A stretch of DNA of 37,362 nucleotides from Acetothermia bacterium UBA3571. GTDB taxonomy: Bacteria; Bipolaricaulota; Bipolaricaulia; Bipolaricaulales; Bipolaricaulaceae. Below are positions 15,868-24,484 of the stretch, one piece after another; the first letter of the stretch is position 1; the number at the start of each line of letters is the position of its first letter. The stretch spans positions 1 to 37,362 of the forward strand of contig DFNI01000007.1 of assembly GCA_002375995.1 (NCBI GenBank), read 5' to 3'. The notes beneath the pieces are model-generated. The model worked only from the letters and a program-made list of their open reading frames with translations, was not told the DNA's origin and made no database searches. The position numbers and the translations under genes are program-made.

Positions 15868-16839
15868 TCAACGTCGGGGTTCTCCGAAGCTAGTCATGTC
15901 CCAGAGGATCACGGTTTTGTCGGCGGAGGACGACGCGAGCAATTTTCCCTCGGGGCTGAAGGCGACACCGGTCACGGGCTTTCTGTGTCCTTTCAACGTG
16001 GCCAGGGCCTCTCCGGAAGCGGGATCCCAGAGGATGATCGTCCCGTCGCTACAAGCCGAGGCGAGGATCCTTCCGTCGGGGGAGAAAGAGACATCGTTCA
16101 CGAACCAACGATGCCCTGCCAAGACTCGGAGTAGCCTCCAGGAGGTTCCTTCCCAGATCTTGACGAGGTAATCCGTGCCACACGTGGCGATGAGCTTTCC
16201 GTTCGGAGAGAAGGCTACGCCCCGGGCTCCTCCTTCATGCGCCGAAATGGCCACCACGAGCTTTCCTATAGCGGTATCCCAGATATAGATATTCCCGTCC
16301 TTCGCGGCGGCCGCAAGGAGCGTTTCGTCGGGGGAGAAAGCCACATCCTCCACCTCATCGGTGGGTTCGGAGAGGAGGAAAAGGCGTGTATAGCCCTCCG
16401 GAGAGACTCGCCATAGCTCCACTTTCCCGGACGCCGCTCCGGCGGCGAGGAAGCCCCCCTTGGGGGAGAACGATACTGTCATCAGGGCTCCAGCGTGGGA
16501 TTCGAGCAGCTCACAAGCGCCGGAATCGACGTCCCAAAGTCTCACCGCTCGTTCCATAGGGGCTACCGAGGCGATGGTTTTGCCATCGGCGTTGAAGGAA
16601 ACGGCCATGACCCGGTCGATGGAGCCCTTAAATGGGTAGATCTCCATCTTGAGCTCCACATCCCAAAGGCGCACGATCTTGTCGAAGCACCCTCCGGCAG
16701 TAACGAGATATCGCCCGTCGGGCGAGAGATCCAAACCCCATATAGGGCCTGTATGTCCGGTGAGGATTGCGTAAGATTCTTGAGCGAGCCCGCCCAACGC
16801 CGCGAGAAACACCGCCACCGCTGCCAGAGACCTCCCCAT
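15868..16839 (-). CDS. Secreted WD40-repeat beta-propeller protein
   Basis: This is a 323-residue protein with an N-terminal signal peptide (MGRSLAAVAVFLAALGGLAQ) and about seven WD40 repeats filling the rest. Repeat hallmarks such as VAFSPNGKLIATCGTD, VSFSPDGRILASACSDG and IILWD or VILWD recur about every 40 residues, forming a single seven-bladed propeller. No enzymatic motif is present, so it is probably a protein-binding scaffold outside the cytoplasm. GGAGGTG stands 4 bases before the ATG at 16839. The strong mutual similarity of blades suggests recent repeat amplification or selection for regular blades. Confidence 0.88.
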   Translation of the reverse strand: MGRSLAAVAVFLAALGGLAQESYAILTGHTGPIWGLDLSPDGRYLVTAGGCFDKIVRLWDVELKMEIYPFKGSIDRVMAVSFNADGKTIASVAPMERAVRLWDVDSGACELLESHAGALMTVSFSPKGGFLAAGAASGKVELWRVSPEGYTRLFLLSEPTDEVEDVAFSPDETLLAAAAKDGNIYIWDTAIGKLVVAISAHEGGARGVAFSPNGKLIATCGTDYLVKIWEGTSWRLLRVLAGHRWFVNDVSFSPDGRILASACSDGTIILWDPASGEALATLKGHRKPVTGVAFSPEGKLLASSSADKTVILWDMTSFGEPRR

Positions 16840-16944
16840 TTCACACCTCCTGGATAAACGGACGGCTTTCGATCTTACCCCCTCTTGCCCACTTCGCCCT
16901 CAGTTCGGGGGCCATTTCCCACCCAAAGGAAGCACGGACGATTT

Positions 16945-16959
16945 AGGTTAAACTAACCT
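16945..16959. promoter_or_regulatory. Inverted repeat in the ndk upstream region
   Basis: AGGTTA-AAC-TAACCT is a perfect 6-bp inverted repeat 47 bases before the ndk ATG, in the gap between divergent genes for the WD40 protein and ndk. It could be an operator. No clear -35/-10 pair is resolved beside it. Confidence 0.3.
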
Positions 16960-17006
16960 GGTCTTTCACTCTGCAATACGCGGTGCAATTACGAGGAGGG
17001 AACGTG

Positions 17007-17456
17007 ATGGAGAGGACATTGGTGCTTCTCAAACCGGATGCGGTGCAACGGCGCCTCATGGGAAGGATCATCTCTCGCATCGAGGAAAAGGGCTTGAAGA
17101 TCGTGGCCATGAAGATGATGCGGGTTACTCGAGAGCTTGCCGAACGCCACTACGCGGAGCACAAGGAGAAGCCCTTCTTCGGCGAGCTCGTCTCTTTCAT
17201 AACCTCGGGGCCCATCGTGGCCATGGTGGTGGAGGGCCCCAGGGCCATTGAGGTGGTGCGGAAGATGATGGGGAAGACCAACCCCCTGGAAGCGGACCCG
17301 GGGACCATCCGCGGCGACTACGGACTCTCCATCACCATGAACCTGATCCACGGTTCCGACTCGCCGGAGACCTCCGCCCGGGAGATCCCCATCTTCTTCG
17401 ACGAGGGAGAGATCCTCCATTACGATATTGCCGATTCCAAATGGCTTGGAGGCTGA
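17007..17456 (+). CDS. ndk: Nucleoside diphosphate kinase
   Basis: This 149-residue enzyme moves the gamma-phosphate between nucleoside triphosphates and diphosphates. It shows KPDAVQRRLMGRII at the N-terminus, MMGKTNPLEADPGTIRGDYG and the phospho-His H115 in NLIHGSDSPE. ATG 17007 follows GAGGAGGG by 7 bases; GTG 17004 is an alternative. It leads an apparent operon, since valS starts one base after its stop. Confidence 0.95.
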   Translation: MERTLVLLKPDAVQRRLMGRIISRIEEKGLKIVAMKMMRVTRELAERHYAEHKEKPFFGELVSFITSGPIVAMVVEGPRAIEVVRKMMGKTNPLEADPGTIRGDYGLSITMNLIHGSDSPETSAREIPIFFDEGEILHYDIADSKWLGG

Positions 17457-17457
17457 G

Positions 17458-20088
17458 ATGGAGCTCCCGGCGCGCTACGACCCCCGAAGGGTAGAGGATA
17501 GGATCCTCAGGTTCTGGTTGGATACCCGCTTTTGGGTGGCGAACCCCCGAAGCGGGAAACCCCCCTTCTCCATCGTTATCCCCCCGCCCAACATCACCGG
17601 CCGCCTCCACATGGGACATGCCCTGAACAACACCCTCCAGGACATCGTCATCCGCTACAAGCGCATGGACGGATACGAAGTCTGTTGGTTCCCGGGGGTG
17701 GACCACGCCGGGATCGCTACCCAGAACGTGGTGGAACAGGAGCTCGCCAAGGAAGGCCTCACCCGCCACGACCTCGGGAGGGAGCGGTTCTTGGAGCGGG
17801 TGTGGGCGTGGAAGGAGAAGTACGGGAACGAAATCGTGGAGCAGCTCAAGACCCTGGGTGCCTCGTGCGATTGGTCCCGCTTGCGGTTTACCCTGGATCC
17901 GGGCTTCTCCCGGGCAGTAAGGGAGGCGTTCGTCCGCTTCTACGATGAGGGCCTCATCTACCGCGGGGACTACATGATCAACTGGTGCCCCCGTTGTGGC
18001 ACCACCCTCTCCGACATCGAGGTGGAGCACGAGGAGGTCCAGGGGCACCTCTACTACATCCGTTACCCCCTGGAGGAAGGGGGGCATGTGGTCATCGCCA
18101 CCACCCGCCCCGAGACCATGCTCGGGGACACCGCTGTAGCGGTGAACCCCGATGATCCCCGCTACAAGCATCTGATCGGGAAGACCGCGGTCCTCCCAAT
18201 CATCGGGAGGAAGCTCCCCATCATCGGGGCCCCGGAGGTGGACCCCGAGTTCGGTACTGGGGTCTTGAAGGTAACCCCGGGCCACGATCCCGTGGACTTC
18301 GAGATCGGAAAGCGCGAGGGACTCCCCGTGGTGAACATCCTGAACTCCGACGGCACCATCAACGAGAACGGCGGCCCCTTCGCCGGCATGGACCGCTACG
18401 CCGCCCGGGAGGCCGTCGTCGCGCGCCTGGAGGAGGAGGGGCTCCTGGAGAAAATCGAGCCCTACCGCCACGCCGTGGGCCACTGCTACCGTTGCCATAC
18501 CCCGGTGGAGCCCCTGATCTCCACCCAGTGGTTCGTACGAATGAAGCCCCTGGCCGAGCCCGCCATTCAGGTGGTGAAAGAGGGGAAGATCCGGTTCGTC
18601 CCCGAGCGCTGGACCAAGGTCTACTACGAGTGGCTGGAGAACATCCGCGATTGGTGCATCTCCAGGCAGCTTTGGTGGGGCCACCGTATCCCCGCCTGGT
18701 ACGGTCCCGACGGGGAGATCTTCGTGGGACGCGACGAGGAGGAGGCCGCGGCCAGGGCACGGGCCCACTACGGCGAGGACGTCCCCCTGAAGCAAGAGGA
18801 GGACGTCCTGGACACTTGGTTCTCCTCGGCCCTCTGGCCCTTCGGGGTGATGGGCTGGCCCGATGAGACCGAGGACCTCAGGACCTTCTACCCCACCTCC
18901 CTCCTCATCACCGGGTTCGACATCCTGTTTTTCTGGGTGGCGCGGATGATCATGACCGGGCTCCACTTCATGGGGGAGATCCCCTTCCGGGAGGTGTATA
19001 TCACTCCCCTCATCGTGGACGAAAAGGGCCAGAAGATGAGCAAGTCCCGGGGCAACATCATCGACCCCCTGGAGGTAAAGGAGACCCACGGGATGGACGC
19101 CCTCCGCTTCACCCTCTCCCAGGCCTCCTCCAAGGGGCGTTCGTGGCGCCTCTCCTGGAAGGCCCTGGACGACGGCAGGAACTTCCTCAACAAGATCTGG
19201 AACATGGCCCGGTTCATCATCCAAAACACCCGCGACCTCCCCGAGGGGGTTTCCCTCGAGGGGAGGGAGCTTTCCCCCGAGGACCGCTGGATCCTCTCCC
19301 GGATCTCTTGGCTCGTGGGTAAGGTCCGCGCTGAGCTCGACAAGTACAACTTCCACCTCGCCGCCGAGGCCCTCTACGACTTCACCTGGCACGACTTCTG
19401 TGATTGGTACTTGGAGCTCTCCAAGATCCGCCTTTACGGGGACGACCCCGGGGCAAAGAGGACGGCTCAAGCCGTGCTCGTAGAGGTGTTGGACCGGCTC
19501 CTGCGGCTGCTGCATCCCTTCATGCCGTTCATCACCGAGGAGATTTGGCAGCTCCTGGGCCGGGAGGGGACCATCGCCACCGCTCCCTTCCCCCGGGAAG
19601 AGCCCTCCTGGCGGGATCCAGCGGCCGAGGAGGGGTTTGCCCGGTTCCGGGACCTGGTGGTGGAGATCCGGGCGGTACGGGCGGAGCTCGGGGTGCCGGC
19701 CGCGGCGGAGGTGGAGGTGATCCTTGCCGGCGAACTGGGAGAGGTGGAGCGGCTCCTTGCCTTCGCCCCCGCCATCCGGCGCCTGTGCCGGGCGAAGGGG
19801 GTGCGCCACGAGCCCGCCTACGACCCCGGACCGGGGACGGCCAAGGTGGTCCTGGGGGCGGTGGAGGCGTTCGTCCCCTTGAGCGGGGTGGTGGACCTTT
19901 CCCGGGAGAAGGAACGCATCGCCAAAGACCTGGAAAAGATAGAACGCAAGCTCTCGGGACTGGAATCCCGCCTCGCCAACGAAGAATTCCGCTCCAAGGC
20001 CCCGGAGGAGGTGGTGAAAAAGACGGAGGCAGAAGCCGAGGAGTTGCGCGCGAAACGGGAGCGGTTAAAACGATACTTGGAGCTATGA
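17458..20088 (+). CDS. valS: Valyl-tRNA synthetase
   Basis: This is a class I synthetase of 876 aa, the usual size. The HIGH-type motif is HMGH at residues 51-54 within PPPNITGRLHMGH. The KMSKS motif begins at residue 526. DTWFSSALWPFG is typical of ValS. The editing domain lies between about 160 and 400, with the TTRPETMLGD signature. The C-terminal coiled coil arm (VDLSREKERIAKDLEKIERK and onward) is the ValS-specific tRNA-binding tail. The ATG at 17458 follows the ndk stop by one base. It ends in an ATGA overlap with the folC-like gene. Confidence 0.97.
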   Translation: MELPARYDPRRVEDRILRFWLDTRFWVANPRSGKPPFSIVIPPPNITGRLHMGHALNNTLQDIVIRYKRMDGYEVCWFPGVDHAGIATQNVVEQELAKEGLTRHDLGRERFLERVWAWKEKYGNEIVEQLKTLGASCDWSRLRFTLDPGFSRAVREAFVRFYDEGLIYRGDYMINWCPRCGTTLSDIEVEHEEVQGHLYYIRYPLEEGGHVVIATTRPETMLGDTAVAVNPDDPRYKHLIGKTAVLPIIGRKLPIIGAPEVDPEFGTGVLKVTPGHDPVDFEIGKREGLPVVNILNSDGTINENGGPFAGMDRYAAREAVVARLEEEGLLEKIEPYRHAVGHCYRCHTPVEPLISTQWFVRMKPLAEPAIQVVKEGKIRFVPERWTKVYYEWLENIRDWCISRQLWWGHRIPAWYGPDGEIFVGRDEEEAAARARAHYGEDVPLKQEEDVLDTWFSSALWPFGVMGWPDETEDLRTFYPTSLLITGFDILFFWVARMIMTGLHFMGEIPFREVYITPLIVDEKGQKMSKSRGNIIDPLEVKETHGMDALRFTLSQASSKGRSWRLSWKALDDGRNFLNKIWNMARFIIQNTRDLPEGVSLEGRELSPEDRWILSRISWLVGKVRAELDKYNFHLAAEALYDFTWHDFCDWYLELSKIRLYGDDPGAKRTAQAVLVEVLDRLLRLLHPFMPFITEEIWQLLGREGTIATAPFPREEPSWRDPAAEEGFARFRDLVVEIRAVRAELGVPAAAEVEVILAGELGEVERLLAFAPAIRRLCRAKGVRHEPAYDPGPGTAKVVLGAVEAFVPLSGVVDLSREKERIAKDLEKIERKLSGLESRLANEEFRSKAPEEVVKKTEAEAEELRAKRERLKRYLEL

Positions 20089-21332
20089 GAACGCAGACTT
20101 CGCCCCGGCAGCCGGTGGTGGGGAGCTTCTCGCGAATGCGGGCGCTCTTAGGGCGCCTGGGGAACCCGGAGGAGGGGTTCCCCTCCATCCACGTCACCGG
20201 CTCGCACGGGAAGGGTTCAGTGGTGTCTTTCCTGGAGGCCGCGTTTGCCGCCTCCGGGTACAGGGTGGGGGTCCTCTCCCCCAGTTCGGCACCCCAAGAG
20301 ATGGTACGGCTCTCGGCCGAACCGGTTCCCCAAACCGCCCTAGAACCCTACCTTTCCCGGGTGGACAAAAGGTGCGAGGTCCAAGCACGCCCTGTGGAAA
20401 AACTCGCCGCGGCCGCCTTCCTTTTCTTCGCCGAAGAGGAGGTGGAGATCGCCGTGGTGGGAGCCGAGGTGGGTGGACGTAACGATCTCGCCAACTGCCT
20501 TCCCCATCGGCTCCTAACCCTTGTTACCTGTGTGGAGGAGGACAGGGTGGACCTGTTCGGGCGGGGGTGGACCCGGGCTTCTTGGGAGGAGGCCCACACC
20601 GCTTCCCCTGGGGTTCCCCTCCTCACCGTGGAACGCAAGGTGGAAGCGTTGGCCGCGTTCGCGGAAGCGACCAAACGGGCTGGGGGGGCGTTGGTGATCC
20701 TGGATCCCGACGAGGTCCAAGGGCGGGAGTTTTCCTGGGACCGTGTGAGCTGGGGCCTCCGGGAGGATCCCTTGGGCCTCGGGGAGTTCTCCACACCTCC
20801 GCTGGGGCTCTACCAGCAGGCCAACCTGGCCCTGGCCTTGGGCGCTCTCTGTGAGCTAGTGGGAGGATGGGAGCTAGGACGGGACGCGATCAAGCGGGGG
20901 TGGACAAACGTAAAGCTCCCGGGGAGGTTCGAGGTCATCTCCCGACGGCCGTATGTGGTCCTGGACGCGGCGAGGAACCCTGCGGCCGCGGCCTCTGTGG
21001 TGAAGACCCTCGAGGCCATGCCCGATCCGGGCGGCCGCCGCACGCTCCTTTTCGCCATCCACCGGGGGCAGCCGGTTCGCTCCACCGCCGAAGTCCTCTT
21101 TCCCGCTTTCGACGAGGTGATCCTCTGCTCCGGCGCCGATGAGGAGCTCCTCCCCGCCCAGGCCCTGCTCCCCCAGGCCCGACGGTTGGGGGTGCGTTGC
21201 CGGCTGGAGCCCGATCCCCTCGCCGCCGTGGTGAATGCCCTGGAAGCGGCCTCGCCGGAGGACCTGATCGTGGTGGTGGCTCCCAAAAAGATTTTGGCGG
21301 AGGTGCGCCGTGGCCTTGGACGCCCTGCTTGA
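20085..21332 (+). CDS. folC: FolC-like Mur ligase family protein (folylpolyglutamate/dihydrofolate synthase-like)
   Basis: FolC adds glutamate to folates using ATP. This 415-residue protein keeps the overall layout: P-loop VTGSHGKGSV near residue 43, EVGGRNDLAN (compare EVGLGGRLDATN), YQQANLALALGAL, LPGRFEVI and DAARNPAAAASV (compare DGAHNPHA). Several family-defining residues differ: His for Asn in the P-loop, no TSPHL motif after the P-loop, and Ala-Arg for Gly-Ala-His in the DGAHNP motif. Activity may be altered or it may be a specialised paralogue. The ATG at 20085 overlaps the valS stop (ATGA), and the uppS GTG lies 23 bases inside its end. The frame stays open far upstream, but only from 20085 is there a family match. 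Confidence 0.72.
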   Translation: MRTQTSPRQPVVGSFSRMRALLGRLGNPEEGFPSIHVTGSHGKGSVVSFLEAAFAASGYRVGVLSPSSAPQEMVRLSAEPVPQTALEPYLSRVDKRCEVQARPVEKLAAAAFLFFAEEEVEIAVVGAEVGGRNDLANCLPHRLLTLVTCVEEDRVDLFGRGWTRASWEEAHTASPGVPLLTVERKVEALAAFAEATKRAGGALVILDPDEVQGREFSWDRVSWGLREDPLGLGEFSTPPLGLYQQANLALALGALCELVGGWELGRDAIKRGWTNVKLPGRFEVISRRPYVVLDAARNPAAAASVVKTLEAMPDPGGRRTLLFAIHRGQPVRSTAEVLFPAFDEVILCSGADEELLPAQALLPQARRLGVRCRLEPDPLAAVVNALEAASPEDLIVVVAPKKILAEVRRGLGRPA

Positions 21333-22053
21333 GGAGGTGCGCAACGGAGACCTCCCCACCCACGTGGGGATCATCATGGACGGAAACGGCCGCTGGGCCA
21401 AGGCCCGGGGGCTTTCCCGCCTGGAGGGACACCGCCAGGGGGCGCTGACCGCCGAACGGATAGTACGGTTCGTGGTCAAGGAGAGGCTCTTCCCTTATTT
21501 GACCCTCTTTGCCTTCTCCACGGAAAACTGGGCGAGGCCCCGCCACGAGGTGGACGGCCTGTTCGCGTTGCTCGAGTCGTTTCTGCGCGAGAAGACGGAG
21601 GAGTTCATCGATTCCGGGATCAGACTTTTGGTGGTGGGGGATCACAGGCCCCTCCCCGAGGGCCTGAGGGCCGTCATCGAGGAGATCGAGAAGAAAACGG
21701 CTAACAACGAGACATTGACCTTAGCCATAGCGCTTAATTTCGGCGGCCGCTGGGCCATCCTCCGGGCCGCCAAGGACCTCCTCCGGGCCGCGCGTTCCAT
21801 CGCTTTGGGGCCCGAGGAGGTGGGGGAGGAGCTTTTCCGGGCCTACCTTCCCACCGGGTCCCTCCCCGACATGGATTTCCTCATCCGCACAGGGGGGAGA
21901 CTGCGAATTTCCAATTTCCTTCTGTGGGAATTGGCTTACACTGAGCTCTACTTCACCGATACCCTCTGGCCGGACTTCGACGAGGAGGCCCTGCTTTACG
22001 CCCTCAAGGATTTCCAGAGGCGGGAGCGGAGCTTCGGGAAGGTGAAGGGATGA
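21310..22053 (+). CDS. uppS: Undecaprenyl/isoprenyl diphosphate synthase (cis-prenyltransferase)
   Basis: It condenses isopentenyl diphosphate units in cis to make the lipid carrier of cell wall synthesis. Motifs are IIMDGNGRWA (catalytic Asp24), FAFSTENWARP, ALNFGGRWAI and the C-terminal DFLIRTGGRLRISNFLLWE, with a length of 247 aa. The start is GTG at 21310 with GGAGG 6 bases upstream, inside the 3' end of the folC-like gene. The stop overlaps the cdsA start (ATGA). Note Gly for the usual Glu/Gln in the RTGGExRxSNFL motif (GGRLRISNFL). Confidence 0.94.
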   Translation: MALDALLEEVRNGDLPTHVGIIMDGNGRWAKARGLSRLEGHRQGALTAERIVRFVVKERLFPYLTLFAFSTENWARPRHEVDGLFALLESFLREKTEEFIDSGIRLLVVGDHRPLPEGLRAVIEEIEKKTANNETLTLAIALNFGGRWAILRAAKDLLRAARSIALGPEEVGEELFRAYLPTGSLPDMDFLIRTGGRLRISNFLLWELAYTELYFTDTLWPDFDEEALLYALKDFQRRERSFGKVKG

Positions 22054-22874
22054 AATCCTCGCTGATAAGCCGCGTCCTCACCGGGGTCGTGGCGATACCC
22101 CTGGTGCTGGGTCTCCTCTATCTCGCACACCGCTTTTCCCTCCCGTGGCTCGTGGGGATACTCCTTTCGGCGGTGGCGCTGGTGGCGGGGTGGGAATACC
22201 TAGGATTGGTGGAGCGGTTGGGGATCCGCCCGCCCCGGGAGCTCCTCTTGGGCGCGACCCCCCTCTTCCTTTTGCTCGCGGGGATGTGGGAAGGCACGTA
22301 CGCGTTGGTGTTGGGTTGGGGGGTGGCTTATCTCACTGTGATCTACTCCTTCTTCCGACGTGGACACCTCGAGGGGTTCCTCACCTCCCTCGCGAGTATC
22401 TTCGGCTTCATCTACATCCCCGGGCTTTTGAGCTTCTTCTACCTCCTTTTCCGACAGGACCTTTTCCTCGCTTACCACTTCCTCTTCATCGTGTGGGGAT
22501 ACGACACGGGCGCCTTCTTCGCCGGCACCCTTTTCGGGAAGCACCAGCTCCTTCCCCGCATATCGTTGGCCAAGACCTGGGAGGGTGTTGTGGGGGGGCT
22601 GATCCTCGCGGCAGCGGGTGCCGCCCTTTATCCCCGTTTTCTGGGGGACCTGGCGCACTGGGCTCCCCACGTCGTGGCCCTGGGAGTATTGGTGGGGGCG
22701 TTCGTTCAGCTGGGGGACCTGTTCGAGTCGCTGCTCAAGCGGGCTGCAGGGGTCAAGGACTCGGGGCGGATCTTCCCCGGCCACGGGGGGATGCTGGACC
22801 GCATCGACGGCCTCTTGGCTTCCATCCCCGTCTATTACTTTTACGTGCGGTTCATCATCGGACTTCTTCAGTGA
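22050..22874 (+). CDS. cdsA: Phosphatidate cytidylyltransferase (CDP-diacylglycerol synthase)
   Basis: This membrane enzyme makes CDP-diacylglycerol from phosphatidate and CTP. It has 274 aa with about eight hydrophobic segments. The C-terminal family signature is complete: LLKRAAGVKDSG, then RIFPGHGGMLDRIDG, containing the metal-binding Asp pair. It closes the ndk-valS-folC-uppS-cdsA string; uppS-cdsA adjacency is common in bacteria. It is convergent with trmO, 28 bases apart, with no clear terminator. Confidence 0.95.
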   Translation: MKSSLISRVLTGVVAIPLVLGLLYLAHRFSLPWLVGILLSAVALVAGWEYLGLVERLGIRPPRELLLGATPLFLLLAGMWEGTYALVLGWGVAYLTVIYSFFRRGHLEGFLTSLASIFGFIYIPGLLSFFYLLFRQDLFLAYHFLFIVWGYDTGAFFAGTLFGKHQLLPRISLAKTWEGVVGGLILAAAGAALYPRFLGDLAHWAPHVVALGVLVGAFVQLGDLFESLLKRAAGVKDSGRIFPGHGGMLDRIDGLLASIPVYYFYVRFIIGLLQ

Positions 22875-22902
22875 TACCGGACGGCAAAGCTAAAGGACGA
22901 CA

Positions 22903-23274
22903 CTACGCCGTCTCGGGGCCCTTCGCCTCGATCTTGATGTCCAGGATCGGGGTGCCTTCCCAAGCGTCCAGACCTCGTACCCACAGGCGGTTCCCCTGCA
23001 GGGAAAGGAGCTCCACTGTCGTGGCCCCGATGGGGTTCGGCCGGTGTGGGGACCGGGTGGCGAATACGCCCCGCAGCGGCCGGGCGGGATCCCCCCGGGG
23101 GTGGGCCTCGAGGCGCGTGCGGTCTGCCCGATCCATCCAGAAAAGGATCAGGATCTTTTCGCCCGGCGAAAGCCCCTCCAACCCCGCGACGAGTTCAGGG
23201 AGAATATGGAACTCAGTCGTTTCCCCTTCCACCCGCTCCACCCACCCGATGGGCCGGAGGACGATCTCCTTCAT
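22903..23274 (-). CDS. trmO: TsaA/TrmO-like tRNA (adenine-N6)-methyltransferase
   Basis: TrmO (formerly YaeB/TsaA) adds an N6-methyl group to threonylcarbamoyl-adenosine at position 37 of some tRNAs using SAM. The family hallmark GVFATRSPHRPNPIG is present near residues 68-82, and the protein opens with LRPIGWVE. At 123 aa it is the single-domain form, lacking the C-terminal extension of E. coli TrmO, as in many archaea and thermophiles. It lies 33 bases behind hypA on the same strand, so it is probably in the hypBA transcript; a tRNA-related role is not obviously tied to hydrogenase. Confidence 0.85.
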   Translation of the reverse strand: MKEIVLRPIGWVERVEGETTEFHILPELVAGLEGLSPGEKILILFWMDRADRTRLEAHPRGDPARPLRGVFATRSPHRPNPIGATTVELLSLQGNRLWVRGLDAWEGTPILDIKIEAKGPETA

Positions 23275-23307
23275 CTTGCGAGCTCCCCAGGGAAGCCTCG
23301 AAAGGGC

Positions 23308-23721
23308 TTAACTTGCTCCAACTTCCTCCTCCACCGTCAACGCCACCACCGCGAGGTCTTTCCCCTCCACGATCTTCACCCGGGCCCCACAACGGGGACA
23401 GGATAGGATGGGGACTCGCATGTGCCAGCCTTCCTCCGCCAGGTATTTGGCATCGCCCTCGTACCCGCACCCGGGGCACCTCACCCGCACCGGGACCCGC
23501 TCGATCTCGAGCTCCGAGCCCTCGAGCTCGGTCCCCTCGGTGATGATCCGCCACGCTTCCTTCAGGGCCTCGTGGGAAAGCACCAAAAGCTCCCCTTGGC
23601 GGAGGTGGATTTTCTTAATCCGTGACGCACGACGCGTGACGCGTGACGGGAGCATTTCGGGTTGGGCTAGACGGGCGCGGAGGGACTCGAAGATGGAGAA
23701 GGCCAGTGAATACTCGTGCAT
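23308..23721 (-). CDS. hypA: Hydrogenase nickel incorporation protein HypA
   Basis: HypA delivers nickel to the [NiFe] hydrogenase large subunit together with HypB. The N-terminal MHE gives the nickel-binding His2. The zinc site uses C82-C85 (CPGC) and C108-C111 (CPRC); the roughly 22-residue spacing between the pairs recalls archaeal HypA more than E. coli. The protein is 137 aa. Residues about 25-34 (PSRVTRRASR) look like an insertion coded by a tandem heptamer repeat at 23621-23648. The ATG overlaps the hypB stop by one base. The hydrogenase operon served by this pair diverges just upstream. Confidence 0.93.
   Translation of the reverse strand: MHEYSLAFSIFESLRARLAQPEMLPSRVTRRASRIKKIHLRQGELLVLSHEALKEAWRIITEGTELEGSELEIERVPVRVRCPGCGYEGDAKYLAEEGWHMRVPILSCPRCGARVKIVEGKDLAVVALTVEEEVGAS
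23621..23648. repeat. Four tandem copies of a 7-bp unit inside hypA
   Basis: Plus-strand units are CGTGACG, CACGACG, CGTGACG and CGTGACG, head to tail; three are identical and one differs at two positions. The 28 bases fall inside the hypA frame and code for part of an extra basic loop. Confidence 0.85.
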
Positions 23722-24365
23722 CAGAACCCCAAGGCCGAAAGGAGCTCCTCGATCCCGTGGCCGCTTTTGGCGGCGGTGAGGATGGCCCGCCCGTGGGGGT
23801 TGACCTTGCGGTAGTCGGCCAGGATCCGCTGGGGGTCCACCCCCACCACCTCCGCCAGATCCACCTTGTTGATCACCACCATATCGGTCTGGGCGAAGAT
23901 CTTGGGGTGTTTGCGCACCATGTCGTCGCCCTCGGTCACGGAGATGACCACGATGTCCATCTCCGTGCCCAGGGGGAAGTCCGCGGGGCAGACGAGGTTC
24001 CCCACGTTCTCGATGAAGAGGACGTCGATATCCTCTAGGGGGAGGTCCTCCAGGGCGTGGTGCACCCGATGGGCATCTAAGTGGCAGTCGTCCCCGGTAT
24101 TTATGTTCACCGCTGGGATTCCCGCTTCCCGGAAGCGGCGGAAGTCGTCGTCCCCGGCCACATCCCCGGCCACGGCTCCCACTCTGATCCCCCGGCGCCT
24201 GAGCTCCTCCGCCAGCTTGAGGATCACCGTGGTCTTTCCCGAGCCGATGGCCCCCATCACGTTGAAGGCCCGCACCCCCCGCGAGGAGAGGAGCTCGTAG
24301 TTCTCCCCCGCGAGCTCCAACTGCTTCTTCAAGATATCGCCGAAACCTACCTGAATCTCGTGCAT
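23721..24365 (-). CDS. hypB: Hydrogenase nickel incorporation GTPase HypB
   Basis: HypB hydrolyses GTP to drive nickel transfer into the hydrogenase. Motifs are the P-loop GAIGSGKTT (about residues 38-46), GDVAGDDD, the metal-binding CHLDAHRVHH (Cys94), ENVGNLVCPADF (with Cys126) and NKVDL. The protein has 214 aa and lacks the N-terminal His-rich nickel store, as in archaeal HypB. The ATG at 24365 gives MHEIQVGFGDIL, matching family starts; the open frame continues upstream without similarity. GGGGAG touches the start codon. Its promoter shares the 158-base gap with the mbh operon. The other maturation genes hypC, D, E and F are not in the window. Confidence 0.94.
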   Translation of the reverse strand: MHEIQVGFGDILKKQLELAGENYELLSSRGVRAFNVMGAIGSGKTTVILKLAEELRRRGIRVGAVAGDVAGDDDFRRFREAGIPAVNINTGDDCHLDAHRVHHALEDLPLEDIDVLFIENVGNLVCPADFPLGTEMDIVVISVTEGDDMVRKHPKIFAQTDMVVINKVDLAEVVGVDPQRILADYRKVNPHGRAILTAAKSGHGIEELLSALGF

Positions 24366-24484
24366 CTCCCCGTGAGGGTATATTCCCTTACCCGCTCCCG
24401 CAACCCGAAGCGGCGGATGATGGAGATCATAATTTTTCCTGATCCAGCACACATGGCCCCGCCCACATATAAGCGGCGCCAAAT

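Noticed and set aside
15683..15871. 62-codon minus-strand frame, and the plus-strand frame across the same gap
   Set aside because: Neither has a ribosome-binding site or known family. The plus-strand stretch has protein-like composition, but continues as antisense of the WD40 gene.
17332..19809. 825-codon open frame on the minus strand
   Set aside because: It lies opposite valS, whose motifs are complete. Its translation is low-complexity (Gly, Pro, Leu, His, Asp) as expected from the antisense of GC-rich codons.
19404..20084. Upstream extension of the folC-like frame
   Set aside because: The frame stays open inside valS by chance. The sequence there is Gly/Arg/Pro-rich, and family similarity begins only after ATG 20085.
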